Shown: positions 1 to 11,289, counted from the first letter of the stretch. The stretch is DNA of 64,000 nt from Brachionus koreanus (GCA_016987375.1 PJRA01000216.1:1544131-1608130), one strand, 5' to 3'. Numbers and translations: made by a program. The notes: generated by a model from the letters alone, not told the origin.

Positions 1-1
1 T

Positions 2-358
2 GCCAAATGTTTAAGGAATTTAGGTGTATATCCAAAGCCTTCTATAGATGAGCAAGGTCGAGAAAGATTTCATCCACTGTCTCTTAGCGACCATTTTTCT
101 GGAAATTTTCCACAATGGTTACATCAATATTCAAAAAATCCATTAAAAAAGGTAAAATTTTTTAACGAATTTTAAATTTATTTATTTTCAATTTTAAAGT
201 TTAATTTTTGTTAGGCTATTGATTGTTGCAGTGATACTTCCATTTCGTTTCATTATATGTCAAAAGAGGATATGCTAAAAGCAAAATATAGCCTAGAACA
301 AATTGATTCATTTAATTTTACTTTTAAATCATTTATTCAGCTTTTTAATAAAACTTAA
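2..358 (+). CDS. Core 1 beta-1,3-galactosyltransferase-like, 3' end only
   Basis: The 5' part lies outside the window. Visible exons are 2..151 and 215..358, joined in phase 0 across a 63 bp GT-AG intron. The first exon encodes the region before the family's C-terminal signature (a GRERFHPL motif, then a PQWL motif). The second opens with CCSDTSISFHYM, the CCSD-x(4)-FHY signature of glycoprotein-N-acetylgalactosamine 3-beta-galactosyltransferase 1 (C1GALT1, GT31 family). That enzyme adds galactose to O-linked GalNAc in the Golgi lumen to make core 1 (T antigen). The same intron position and signature recur in the complete gene at 4385, so the two are tandem paralogs. The catalytic DxD region is not in view. 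Confidence 0.85.
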
Positions 359-1589
359 ATTTTAACTTGGTTTAACTTTAATTAATTAGAAAAAAGAATT
401 GAATTAAATTATTTATAACATGAAATAGATGGCAAACGGTAAATGCACAAAAACTGAATTTCTTAGCTTTAACAACCGGTAAAAAAACAAATATTTACTC
501 ATCATTTAAAAATCAATTAGAAATAATTTAAGTTGCTTTATTCTAAAGTTGGGCGGCGGTCAATTTTGACCGTGAATTGACCGCCCGTTAAAAAACTTTA
601 TTTAAAAATCCGACTTTGTAGTGACATTTTCTTAAATCTAAATAGCACATTTGTCTAGTAAATTTATTCATTTTTGATCATATAAATAAAATTTGAACCT
701 GAATTTTAACAGTATTAGTTGGCGATTAATAAAAAATACTAGAATTTTACCAAACTTTTTCGGATCGTTTAGTTGCCGGTCGGGCGTTTAACGGTTCTTC
801 AGTTAGCCGGCCACTAAAGGTCGGCCAATCATTTAGCTTGGGCTTGACCGGTTAGTCCCGGTTAGTGTTCGTTAAGTCGACCGGCCGTAATTTGGCCGTT
901 TAGTACTTTATTTTAAAATTTGAATTTTTATTTTAATTTCCTAATTTTTTTAATTTCAAGGCTATTCAACAGGCTAGTGCGCTTGTCTAATAGGCTGATT
1001 AACACTAGATTAATTTAAATTGTATAAAGAAGTCAATTTCTTTAATAGTTAAAATAATAGCTTTGACTAATTTAGAAAAATTAAACATTGAAAAAAAATC
1101 ATTTAAAAATCAATTCGAAATAATTCAAATTGGTTTGTTTTGAAAATTTGAATTTTTATTTAAATCATATTTTTGGATTAATTTATTAACTATCTTAAAT
1201 TTTAGATTCAAAATTTTAGTTGAAAATATTAATTCGAATATTTTGGGGCTTATAAATACAAATAAAAATTCAGTGATGTTGATTAGAATGACTAGCAGGA
1301 AAAGAACTTAAAATTTCAAATTTAAACAAAAAAAATTTATAAAAGTTTTTCTATTTGAATTTATTTTAAACTTTGTATTTAATCGTTATTAGGTCTTGAG
1401 AAAACATATCCATCCGACCATCAATAGTCACCACCGGTTCTCATTTTGAATTAAAATTTAAAATTAATTTGAACAAGTAAATAGTATTATTATTAATAAA
1501 TAAATTTAAGACCAAATTAGAAAAGTTATCATTCTTAATTAATTTCAAATAATAATTCTTTAGAATAATTCTATTCTATAAAAAATTTT
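359..1589. other. Intergenic region with GC-richer hairpin patches
   Basis: No coding exon is recognised. Most of it is plain AT-rich sequence. Two patches, about 545-595 and 760-905, are much richer in G and C and full of CCGG, GGCCG and GACCGG words, unlike their surroundings. They look like remnants of small DNA transposons. Confidence 0.5.
549..591. repeat. Hairpin repeat ending in TTAA, possible transposon terminus
   Basis: GGCGGTCAATT and AATTGACCGCC face each other around a smaller palindrome (GGTCAATTTTGACC), and a TTAA lies at the right edge. The layout resembles the termini of piggyBac-like MITEs, which insert at TTAA, but the usual CACTAG-like start is absent. Assignment is tentative. 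Confidence 0.35.
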
Positions 1590-1860
1590 GCCCGTATAGC
1601 TTAAAGGTTTGTACGCTAGTCATACAAGCAGAGGATCGAGAGTTCAAAACCTGCTGAGTGTGAAAAAATCTTCAAAATATTTCTGCGATACAGGGCGCAT
1701 GTTTAAATGGGTGACCGGTTTTGACTGGGTAATAACTATAGTGTAGATGATCAAATCGATTCAGTAGCCCCTGAGTTAGATCGGAGTTGATGCTCAAAAA
1801 GGTACTTGAAAATGAGATGAGCGCCTCCCCATTATCCACTAAGGTAGAATAGGGCCAATT
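1590..1860 (+). repeat. tRNA-derived SINE-like element
   Basis: The first 70 bases read like a degenerate tRNA. GCCCGTA sits where an acceptor 5' strand would be, TAGCTTAAAGG matches a pol III A box, and GAGTTCAAAACC at the right distance resembles a B box. The head loosely resembles an elongator tRNA-Met. The 3' acceptor strand does not pair with the 5' strand, so it is not a working tRNA. A roughly 190 bp GC-richer body follows before plain AT-rich sequence resumes. The right edge is uncertain and no target-site duplication was identified. Confidence 0.4.
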
Positions 1861-1904
1861 ATTTATTATAATCTTTAAAATATAAACCATTATGCTATAT
1901 AATG

Positions 1905-2590
1905 TTTAGCCATCTATCAGCGAGTAGTTCGATTCCTCTTTTGTACCATTAATGGCTTTTGAAGCCGAGAAAAACTCAATACACCCTTCTTCGTCTCGGT
2001 AAGTAAAATATCGTTCCTTAAGAAAAAAGCTGAAAGATGTTTAGCGTTATCTTGAAGAAATAAACCAAGTTTTCAATTGACTAATGATTGATAATTTATA
2101 ATTGTCCGGAATAAAATTCTGCATTTTTAGCACAACCATCTGGAACCAGCTCAAAGTGTATTACCCGTTGAAAATTCCATCAAATACAAAAAATTACCTT
2201 TTTATCAAAGCGTTCTTTTTTAACGACTGACTGAGCTGGTTGAGATGGACCCAGCCTTAATTTTTAATATCATTATTTTGAAAATATGCTTTCTACTTCT
2301 CATCAAAATGAATAATGATCGGTATGAAAACGGTTTAACTAGATGATTTTTTTGAGTAGTTTCCTACAAATTTCAATGTTTCATTAACAAAATCTGTCAA
2401 ATCATGAGGAGAAACTAAATAATGTCTGTTAGCTTTGTTAATCAAATTAAAGCTACGTCGATTGTGATGTGTAGAGATAATTTAAAAAACTAAACTAGAC
2501 AATTTCACCTTCAACTAAATATTTGACAAGTTGCTCCTGTTGTTGATCTTTTTTTCTAAAATAAACGTAGCAATACCAAAATTTAAAATT
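1905..2590 (-). pseudogene. Decayed mariner-type transposase
   Basis: Read on the minus strand with frameshifts and stops, the sequence follows a mariner transposase in order. Pieces include HDLTDF, a degraded IVTGDEKW-like block (IIIHFDEK), KKVIFCI-stop-WNFQRVIHFELVPDG (compare KVMLSIWWDFKGIIHYELL), then LQDNAKHLS (compare HDNARPH, which holds a catalytic Asp) and a C-terminal EFFSASK. At least four in-frame stops and frame changes show it is dead. Limits are approximate, and terminal inverted repeats were not located. Confidence 0.75.
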
Positions 2591-2909
2591 TTTCATTTAA
2601 TAAAATTTTTTGCAATTAAATAAACCAAGTGTTAAATATATCATTTGAAAAGCATTCAAGTCTGTTTATTTTAACATATAAATAACTTATATATTTATAA
2701 TTAAAAATATGCTAAAATCAAAAATATCAAATCTTTTTTAAAAACCCAAAATATTGTGACTCAACATGATTTTAAACTCATGAAAAATTGAATAAAATAA
2801 TACCATTTTATTTCTTTTGTTACCTAATAAATAATGTTTCTAAATGAAGAATCTTATTTAAAGATATTTAAAGTTCGCAATTTATTCTATATAGACACAT
2901 TTTTGAAGA

Positions 2910-3245
2910 CTTATTTTCGAGGGCATTGTGAATTTTGGAACAAAAAACAAAAACAAAAATTTAAAATTAAAATAACTTTTTTTCTATGGGTCTAAAAATC
3001 GTTCTGCAAAATGTATCAGCTAATACAAAGTATGTATCACTCAAATTTAGTCCGTGCNNNNNNNNNNNNNTGCACAATTGCAGAGTTTTACACAGACTTA
3101 ATTTGGGTGATACAAGCCTGGTTCCAGCTGATTAATTTTGCTGAACGATTTTTACACCCTTAGAAAAAAAGTAATTTTAATTTTAAATTTTTGTTTTTGT
3201 TTTTGTTTTTTGTCCCAAAATTCACAATGCCTTTTCAAGAAAATT
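2910..3245. repeat. Long inverted repeat centred on an assembly gap
   Basis: The left arm (about 2910-3057) and right arm (3071-3245) are reverse complements with scattered mismatches. GGCATTGTGAATTTTG on the left faces CAAAATTCACAATGCC on the right, and the (CAAAAA)n tract, the AAAATCGTTC word and the GTATCAC word also pair. The arms differ by small indels, so this is an imperfect long palindrome rather than a simple assembly mirror. It may be a foldback or MITE element. Confidence 0.75.
3058..3070. other. Assembly gap (13 N)
   Basis: Thirteen N characters lie exactly at the centre of the inverted repeat. Strong hairpins commonly block sequencing or collapse in assembly, so true gap length is unknown. 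Confidence 0.99.
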
Positions 3246-4041
3246 AAAAACTAAGTTTCAGAAATATTCCTATTTACAGAATGACAAGGTGTATTCAAGA
3301 TGCTTTTGTAATTCATAAATTGTTTTTTGAGGTTGATATAAATACTTTTTTTACTTTTCTAAAAATATTTAATCTCAAAAGAAATCTAAAATATAAATCT
3401 ATTGCTCCTAAAAATTTTGGATATCAGCTTCTTCCTTTTGATAGTAAATATTTTTATTATTAAAGCGATTGATTTTATTTTTGAATAGATCGGTTAACAG
3501 AAGTCTATTAAAGCTAAATAGCTGATCTTTTGATTAGGCGACAAAAGTACAAATAAAAAATCAAATCTAAATTCTAAAAAATCTCGAGACATTATAAAGT
3601 ATAAAAATAACATAAGACTCTTCAACTATTTTCCTGAATTGGCATGAGGCAAAGTTAGTAATTAAAAAAGTTTTTTAAATTTACGGTTATTAAATAGGAC
3701 GTATCTTAACTCAATTAAGAACTAAGTTTTTTAAAAAAGTCAGTTTTAATATAAAAAGGAAAACTTTTTAAATTATAATTTTTTTAAAATTAACAAAGAT
3801 TTTACTTTTGAAATTAAGCATCCTAAAAATATTTCTCTAGTTAAATTTTAATTTTGATTTATCTTTTAATATGCGTTGTAAATTAAAATCTGTTTTACTT
3901 TAAGAAAATATCTTTCCAAGTTGAGGGGAGAATTAAAAGGAGGTTGTTGTTTTCAATTTTATAGAAAAATGCTTTTCATGTCTGTTAATCAAAATCCCTA
4001 TTCTTTTAATTTCATTGTTTTATATTTTTTACATTTTAAAG
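3246..4041. other. Intergenic, no recognisable gene
   Basis: AT-rich. A 60-codon open frame at 3281-3463 has no recognised motif. Around 3870-3990 short stretches faintly resemble the penultimate region of C1GALT1, as expected if a decayed exon precedes the relic at 4042, but this is too weak to call. Confidence 0.4.
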
Positions 4042-4128
4042 GGCTTTAATTTTTGTAGTGATAGTACTACATCATTTTACTTTTTGAGACCGATTGAAAA
4101 AACTGGACAAAAATTAATTGAATTTTAA
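4042..4128 (+). pseudogene. Relic last exon of a third C1GALT1-like gene
   Basis: Directly after a splice acceptor (TTTTAAAG), an open frame encodes GFNFCSDSTTSFYFLRPIEK and a stop. It aligns with the last-exon starts of the flanking paralogs (AIDCCSDTSISFHYM and GLKCCSDESITFHYM). The first Cys of the CCSD signature is Phe here, and the His of FHY is Tyr. No intact upstream exon is seen, so this is probably the remains of a tandem copy between the two others. Confidence 0.65.
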
Positions 4129-4384
4129 ATATTTTTGACTAAATTTTTCGAATTTTATGACAAACATTAAAAAAAACAATTTGTTTTTCTATTAAAAATA
4201 ATTGAATAAATTAAATCAATAATTACCAAAATTGTTTAGATAATTTTAAAAAGACTTGTTTTGCAAAAATAGTATGTTGGCAAGTTAAATTATAATTTTC
4301 GAGATATTTATGGTTGAGTAATTTGTTAGTATTGGATTTTTAAATTTAGATTTTAGATAAATATTTTCATTTTTTATCTAATAA

Positions 4385-5432
4385 ATGTTGTTTCAAAGGA
4401 AATTAATTCAAAATATTAAAAAAAATTCCAAATTCTTTTATTTTTTAATTTTTATATATTTTTGTCTTTTATTTTTTTCAATTGGTTTTCTAGCTTTATT
4501 TAATAAAAATGATAATAAACCTGGGCAAAATTTTAGTCAAAATATTCGTGTATTTTGCCTCATATTTACTTATGATCAAAAAATAGCAACAAGATCAGTT
4601 ATGGTCTATAATACTTGGGCACAGAGATGCGATGAGTTTAAATTTTTTTTAAAAATAACGCCAAATTTTAATTTTAAAAACAACAAAGTTATTCTAGACG
4701 GAATTGATATTGACCTTCCAGCTAACAGCTTCATAGATCCTGGAATAGAAAAAGAAAATTATAGAAAATTGACAGACAAAACATATCGTTCTTTAATTTA
4801 TGTAAAAAATCATTTTGGTAATTTTGATTGGTATTTAAAAGCAGATGACGACACATATGTTTTTATCGATAATTTGAGAAAATTTGTCAAAAACAAAAAT
4901 GCTTCAGAACCGATTACTTTTGGTTTCGATTTTAAACGCTATGTTAATGAAGGCTATCATTCGGGAGGAGCAGGTTATTTAATGAGTAATGAAGCTGTCA
5001 AGCGTTTAGCGATTAAACTGGAAAAAAACTATTCTTCATGCCCGAATAGAGGAGTAGAAGATGTTGACATAGCTGCTTGTTTTAGATCAGTTGAAGTTCA
5101 TCCAGGATTTTCTCGAGATTTTCTTGGAAAAGAGCGATTCCATCCATTGCCAATTAAGAGTCTCTACTATGGGAGATTTCCAAAATGGTTTTTGAAATAT
5201 TCTGCTCAAGCTCCAGCAAAAGTATCTTAAATTAAAAAAAATTTATTTGTAATCGCAAATTTTATTTTAAAAGGGTTTAAAATGCTGTAGTGATGAATCG
5301 ATCACTTTTCACTATATGAAACCTGTTGACCAATATCGAATACACGCGCTTGTTCAGCAGTTTGAAAAGTATCCACCAAACTGTAAACGAAAATTAAGAT
5401 TCATAGATATTGTGCATGAAATTTTAGGCTAA
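4385..5432 (+). CDS. Core 1 beta-1,3-galactosyltransferase-like (C1GALT1 family)
   Basis: Exons 4385..5221 and 5274..5432 (52 bp intron, phase 0) give 331 aa. It is a type II Golgi membrane enzyme predicted to transfer galactose from UDP-Gal to O-linked GalNAc. A short basic cytosolic tail (residues 1-16) precedes a signal anchor at about 17-40. Further on come TYDQK and NTWAQRCD blocks, the metal-binding DDD at residues 154-156 in LKADDDTYVF, a GGAGYLMS motif, EDVDIAACF, and the GKERFHPLP and CCSDESITFHY C-terminal signatures, all typical of GT31. Length is slightly short of vertebrate C1GALT1 (about 363 aa). The start is the first Met, ahead of the anchor. It is a tandem paralog of the gene ending at 358. 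Specificity for core 1 is inferred from family only. Confidence 0.92.
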
Positions 5433-7906
5433 TTTTTTAATATATATATAGGAGAATGTTAAAATAAAGCTGCTAGTAATATAATTTTAAGAATTTTTAA
5501 ATTTAATTTGGAGAAATTTTTAAGAATAAATTAAGTTCTTAATTAAACCAAAAAATATTTTTTTTGTTTTATTCATTTTAGATAGAAAATTTTAAAACTC
5601 AATAACCCGAGAGAATTTTTCAATCCTTTGGGCTACCAATTACTTATTTCCTAATATTTGAAAATAAGCATATTTTGCAACAAAATTAATTTATTTTAAA
5701 ATTTTTTTATTCTAAATTTCTGATTGACAAAAAAAATTCTCAAAAATTAATATATTTATTTATTTAACTAAAACCAAAGAAAAGATGTAACATAAATTTG
5801 CCGCAAAAACTTTCTTCTGGTTTTGAGTATTAAATTTTTTTTAAGAGTAGACATATTTACCTAAAAAATTAATTCTATACTATGCATCTTCAAAAATGAT
5901 TACAGAAATAGAGATACCAAATTTTTAAATAGAAGACAACTAAATTCTTTTATTAATAATATCTTTATTTTTCGAAAAATTTTTTTTTTCAAATTGACAT
6001 TGATATGAAGTTTGTCTTCTATAATTTTTGTTGTATGAAATTTTCTTTTTTCTCTAAGAAAAACTAACCAAGTTACCCATTTTATAAAAATTTTAAGTGA
6101 AACATACTCAGTTGTATCTTTTTTGCCAAGAACAAGATTTTCAAAAATTTCTTTTTATAGGGAAATCAAATCAATAATCGATTAAAATTTTAACGTAATA
6201 TTGCTCGATTTTTAAGACATGTTATTTTATGGCATAATGCACAATAATCACAGGTTAAAAATTCTCAAGTGTTATTTATATTTTATTTTTTGTTTTTTTC
6301 TTGCATGATAAAAAATTTTCTAAGTAAAAATGGTGAAACCAATATCATTAAATAATATCTTGCACTTTTTTGCAGTGTATTTTTTAAATATTTTAATTTC
6401 GTAAATTTTAATTTAATTTCCGAAAATAAAATCCGTTACTTTATCTGCTAATTACAAAGCAATATCAAAAATATCAAAATTTTTAATTGTAGAATATCTT
6501 ATTAAAAATATTGTATAACTGAACCGAAAAATATTAAAACTTATCTCTTTTTTTGATTGTAAAGCTGGTACATATACACATGCTACAAGTTTCATATAGT
6601 ATGAAATTTATAAAAATGTAAAAAAAATTCAATTTTTACTTAGACTGTTAAATTAGAGAAAGATATTTTAACCGAAAATGATTCTTCAATTAATTCAAAT
6701 AAAAATAAAAATAAATAATAAAATAAAAATAAATAATAAAATTTTCATTCTTACAGTTTTTAATTTTCTTTATTACTAAATTTTACAGAGATATTTAAGA
6801 AAAAATCCTAAAATTCAAAATTTTTGTTTTATCTATTGCCTCATATCCTTTGATTTTTTTAAACACTGATAAAGATAAAATTCTAATCAAAATGACATGG
6901 AAAAAACAAAAAACTGACTCATTTTCAATTCTTTTTTTTATTTTATATTTTCACTGTAAAATATATGTTGCATAAAAAATGGATTTATGAATTTATTTCG
7001 CGAAAAGGTTAAATATTGGTAATTGGGTCTAATGGGTTAGCTGGGTGAACTATTTAGCCCACGAATTCATCCTATTAATGATCACCAGCTTGTTAGTTTA
7101 AAGATGATTAGATTTTTTTTTAATTGAATCTTAACTTCAGATAAATTAGCAGTCTAATTAGGTTGGTTTGAATCAAAATTTTCTAGGAAAAAATTAAAAT
7201 TTGATTAAATCTCAATAATGGCCCCAGGAGTTTTTTGAACTAGAAATTCACCCCAAAGATGAATAGCAAATATCAATCAAAACGAGTATTTTATTCCATA
7301 GATCCTAAATTTTATAATTATTCAAAAAATTTAAAGACATGTGATGTAAATTAGAAAATAAAACACTATACAAAAGTTGTCACACGCTTTACACAATAAA
7401 TGCCACATATTACAATATATTTTAATACAAGTCATTTTTTTTAAAAAATAAAAATTCATTTAAAAATATTTATTCATTTATTTTATATAAAATTAAAATC
7501 AATCTAGCTATCAAATTTTAATTTCTTTAATTTTTTTATCATAAATAACCACTCTAAAATATAACACAAATAAACTCGATTACACTTAAATATTTTTTTA
7601 AAGCAATTTAAAGTAGTCTAATCATCCAAATATAATCCAATCTGTTTAAAACTAAGTTTTGTTTTATCATGCATATAAAATCCAGTCAGATTAAAAGAAA
7701 TAAAATAAAAAGATATGTATATATTCATATATATATATATATATAACCTAACATACAAAAAACAAAGTAGATTAAGTGTACGAATAATTAAACGTTTTAT
7801 ATACAAGATTATCTATCTTGTAAAAGTACACTTGTAAAAGTACTTTTAAACTCGGAAGAAATTTTATCATTTGATTAAAAATTGATCAAATTTGATCGAC
7901 TTTTTG
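5433..7906. other. Intergenic, no gene seen
   Basis: About 2.5 kb of AT-rich sequence without recognisable coding exons. It contains a twice-repeated A/T unit of about 19 bp at 6701-6739 and a TA microsatellite near 7727-7744. The short open frames here have no recognised similarity. Confidence 0.6.
7727..7744. repeat. (AT)n microsatellite
   Basis: Uninterrupted alternating A and T, about nine units, in the 3' flank of the Rac-like gene. Confidence 0.9.
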
Positions 7907-8650
7907 CTATAATATGCGACACTTGTTTTGTTTTGCTATCTTAGGCACTAATACGGCACGTATAGCTTCTTCAAATACTTGATGTAGACCTTTTTGAGTA
8001 AGTGCAGAACACTCAGTGTAAGCGTATGCTTTAATTTTTTTGGCTAATTTCATTCCTTGTTCTCTTCTGATCGGAGATAAATTTTGCTTCTGCAGCATAT
8101 GAATAGTGTTGGTGTCATCGCGCAGGTCTATTTTGGTGCCACATAAAACTATTGGTGTATCGGGACAGTGGTGCCTTATCTCTGGTATCCATTTGTTTGT
8201 TATATTGGTAAACGTACTTGGGCTTATTACACTGAAACAAACCAAAAAGACATTTGTCTATTTAAAAAGAATATATTGACTAAATAAAAAAAATCATTAA
8301 ACTTGTATTTACTTGTGGATACGACAATGGTCGTAGTCTATCATAATCTTCTTGTCCAGCCTTAAATTTGAAAAAAAGCTTTTTTATGAATTACTCTGGC
8401 TTTTATGAAAATAAATTACCGTGTCCCATAGACCTAGACTGACTGTTATATCATCTACAACTACTGTCGATGTGTAGTTATCAAATCTAAACAAATTTAG
8501 ATTACAAATAAATATTTTATTTGAGAAAACTTACACCGTGGGTAAATACTCCTCCGGAAACGTGTTGGTAGTGTAGGATATGAGCATGGATGTTTTGCCA
8601 ACAGTGCCATCACCAACAATGACCAATTTTATCGGATAATATTGACTCAT
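7907..8650 (-). CDS. Rac-subfamily Rho GTPase (Rac/RhoG/MIG-2-like)
   Basis: Minus-strand exons 8650..8535, 8486..8420, 8360..8313 and 8257..7907 give 193 aa (Rac1 has 192). The introns are 48-59 bp. It is a molecular switch for actin dynamics at the plasma membrane. The P-loop is GDGTVGKTS (residues 13-21), switch I is PTVFDNY, switch II is [19 protein letters not shown], the base-specificity motif is GTKIDLRDD, and SAL is in CSALTQKGL. The Rho insert helix is present. It ends in the CAAX box CRIL, which predicts geranylgeranylation. The upstream polybasic stretch is weak (KIAKQNK), unlike Rac1. Thr instead of Ala in the P-loop (Rac1 position 13) and the [12 protein letters not shown] block lean towards MIG-2/Mtl or RhoG. 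No other Rho gene is in the window for comparison. Confidence 0.93.
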
Positions 8651-11054
8651 TTTATTATTCGAAAATTTTCTATTCTATTCGGAATATGAATTAGAGCATC
8701 TAAGATTAATTTTGATAATTATTTTTGTTTTGCTTTCTAAAATCTTAAAATAAAATAGAGGCATTAAACATAGTGGTTAAAACAATATCTAGGGCTATTT
8801 TATTCAAGACGAACAAAATTAAAGAAACTTAATATTCAAGTTAAACCCTAAAAAATTTTTTTTGGCTTTGTTTATACAAAATGAGATTCATGCAGCCTTA
8901 GAATCGATTATTTGATTGATTGGTTTGTTAGAACTCAAAAAATATCAGAATTACCAAAGCTAAATAAAATAATTATAATTTATTATTCAACACTGCTCAA
9001 TTGCGAATTGTATCAATCGAATGTTAAAGTCTTGAAAAGCACCTTGTGAATATTAAGAGCGACCATATTTGATTAATTTTTTGTTCATCATCGAACAGCA
9101 TCATATACTAAGAAATCATTTTATTCATTTTATTGAGTACTTAATCTTGTTTATTTAAGTTAATAGAAAAAAATGTTAATATTAATTAAACTTATTTTAT
9201 TTTTGTACTGAATTTAACAACAATTTGTCTTAATCTGTTTAGAATTGAAAAATATTTATTCCTATCTAAATGACCATCTATTTGTCTGGATTTTCAACAA
9301 AAATATTTTTTTTCTATTCTTCATCTCATTTCTGATTAAATTTTGGAATTTTTCATAAATAATTTTGACAAGATATAAAAAATTTATATATTTTTTTGAA
9401 TGGAATATTGAATGGAATGCTATCGGGTGGAGCAATGGTAAAGGCAAAAGATCAACTTGAGCCGAAATCAAAATTAATGACACAATGTTCCACAAGGAGT
9501 GAATAAGGAGAAAATAAAAAAATTTTTTTACTAAATAAAAAAAGTTATTTGAATTTTGATTTTTCAAATTAAAACTGACTGAAATCAAAAATATTTTATT
9601 TGAACTAGTTTTATATCTAAATAATTAAAATATTCTATAGATTAGTGCAATACGATATCAATTGGAATATTAATCCAGAAACCAGAAATCAAAAATACTT
9701 TTAGGGAAGGAAATAAATTTGATGTTGTTAATTAAAAAACAACCATTTATTTATCATTAATTTGATTAGAATTAGTAATCTTATCTTGTGCTTCTAAAAA
9801 AAATATCTTGAGAATATCACAATTCTGTTTTACTCCTTTTCTCTCATTTGAATAACTCCCATTAATTTTCCTAAAATCTTGTTGTAATTTGATTTACTAA
9901 ATTGTATAAAACTTTTCAGTATTTATAATGAACTAATATACTATTTGATTAAATTATAAAAAAAATAAATTAAATGAATAAAAAAATTCTAACTTATTGA
10001 TTTAATCCTATCTAAATCTAAAACGAATAAGATAAAAAAAAAAATTTATCTTTATTAAATTCGTTTATATCTAATTGAGATGTTTTTGCTAGATTTTGCA
10101 ATACACCATGAAAAATAAAAATTTCGTGATTGAATCAATTGAATCAGTTTAAAATACAAGTAAGTTGTTTCATTAATCCTAATATTTGGGTAACTTTTGT
10201 ATGAAAAAAAAACTTGCACCAATGTTGATACAAGATGATCTTTGGATAGAATTTAAACAATATTATTGAACCAGCTACGAATAATCAAAAATTTGGGCTA
10301 ATCCAGATTTATTGATATTATTGTTTTAAATAAGACAAAATTTAGCAACTTAAAACTCAACCTCAAATTTTAATAATTTTTCATAAATTATAAAGCTTGA
10401 TTTCAACTATAATCAAATAAAGCAATATAGAATCAAGCTCATTTAATGAAAATATATTCATTACTATAAACGCTTTGCTATACATATTTACCAAAATCTA
10501 TCTTTAAATTAGTTGATTTGCATGCTAAATTTTAAAAATAAAAATCTCTATCAGAGTACATCTATGTTTTCAATCAATAAAGCTAATAACCTGTTTTAAT
10601 TACTTTCAATTTAGTTATGTTATCTAACAATTGATTTTTAAAAGTCGCTTGGACAGGTTTAATTTTTAGAAATTCTGCGTTTTTGAGAAGAATAAAAATC
10701 TGAATTTTTTTTCAATTAATAAAAAGAGAATAGTTTGTTGTTTACTTTATTTAAAAGCTTGACCCGATATTTTTAAACATAAAGTACATTGTTGTTTTAA
10801 TTTTATTTTATTTTTTATTTCTAGTTAATTATTTTTAAAAGGTAAAAATTTGTCAAATCATCATTAAATTTAAAATAAAATTGAACGCTAAACCGCTTAG
10901 AAATAACTTATAGCGTTAAAATAGTTTCTAAGTTTGCAGTTTGTAATTTTTTAAAAGAAAAATTAAACGAAATTGTTTAAAAATTTTTTTTTTTTTTTTG
11001 CTTTAAATATCTAAATTTAAAACTTGACTATTTTTATTTAGACTTTAATTCAAA
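8651..11054. other. Intergenic, one LINE relic
   Basis: About 2.4 kb between the divergent Rac-like and UQCR11 genes. AT-rich without recognisable exons, apart from a LINE 3' end at 9409-9520. Promoters of both flanking genes must lie here, but no defined motif stands out. Confidence 0.55.
9409..9520 (+). mobile_element. 3'-end relic of a non-LTR retrotransposon (LINE)
   Basis: The frame reads GMLSGGAMVKAKDQLEPK-like residues, then SKLMTQCSTRSE and a stop, followed by an A-rich tail. The LINE in the TBC1D20 intron (18700-18792) ends MLSGGATVKAKYRLECKSK, then VMTLCSTRSA and a stop. The two are clearly the same family, and only the last ~35 codons are kept here, as expected of 5'-truncated LINE insertions. 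An open frame on the opposite strand is a shadow. Confidence 0.8.
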
Positions 11055-11289
11055 ATGCTTAGTTTAGCAAAACTGATCGGACCATCTCGAATCGAACAAG
11101 TGAGATTATGGTAAGCTAGAAAATAAAGGAAAATTCGAAACTATTTTTATTTTAGTAACTTTTTTAAGGTCTAGTTCTGCTGGAAAATTTGCTGCGTCAG
11201 CAATCGTTTTGGGATTGTTTGTTTCAGAATGGAAGGTCGTTGTTGAAAAAATTCCTTTGTATGGAGGAAAATTCAACGAGGAAAACTAG
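11055..11289 (+). CDS. UQCR11: Cytochrome b-c1 complex subunit 10 (UQCR11, 6.4 kDa)
   Basis: Exons 11055..11110 and 11169..11289 (58 bp intron splitting a Trp codon) give 58 aa; the human protein has 56. It is a small single-pass subunit of mitochondrial respiratory complex III. The N-terminus LAKLIGPSR matches the family's FLGPRY region. A hydrophobic helix runs from about residue 24 to 38, and the C-terminus EWKVVVEKIPLYGGKFNEEN matches the family's DWRLILDWVPYINGKFKKDN. The first exon is only 18.7 codons, so the gene is easily missed by automatic calling. The KLHL gene starts about 350 bp downstream on the same strand. Confidence 0.88.

Noticed and set aside
3281..3463. 60-codon plus-strand open frame
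   Set aside because: No recognised motif, no clear splice partner, ordinary length for chance in this composition.
7618..7806. Minus-strand open frame beside the Rac gene
   Set aside because: Contains the AT microsatellite translated as Tyr-Ile repeats; no coding signal.
9262..9588. 108-codon minus-strand open frame
   Set aside because: Overlaps the LINE 3' relic on the other strand; its sequence is the antisense of that relic.
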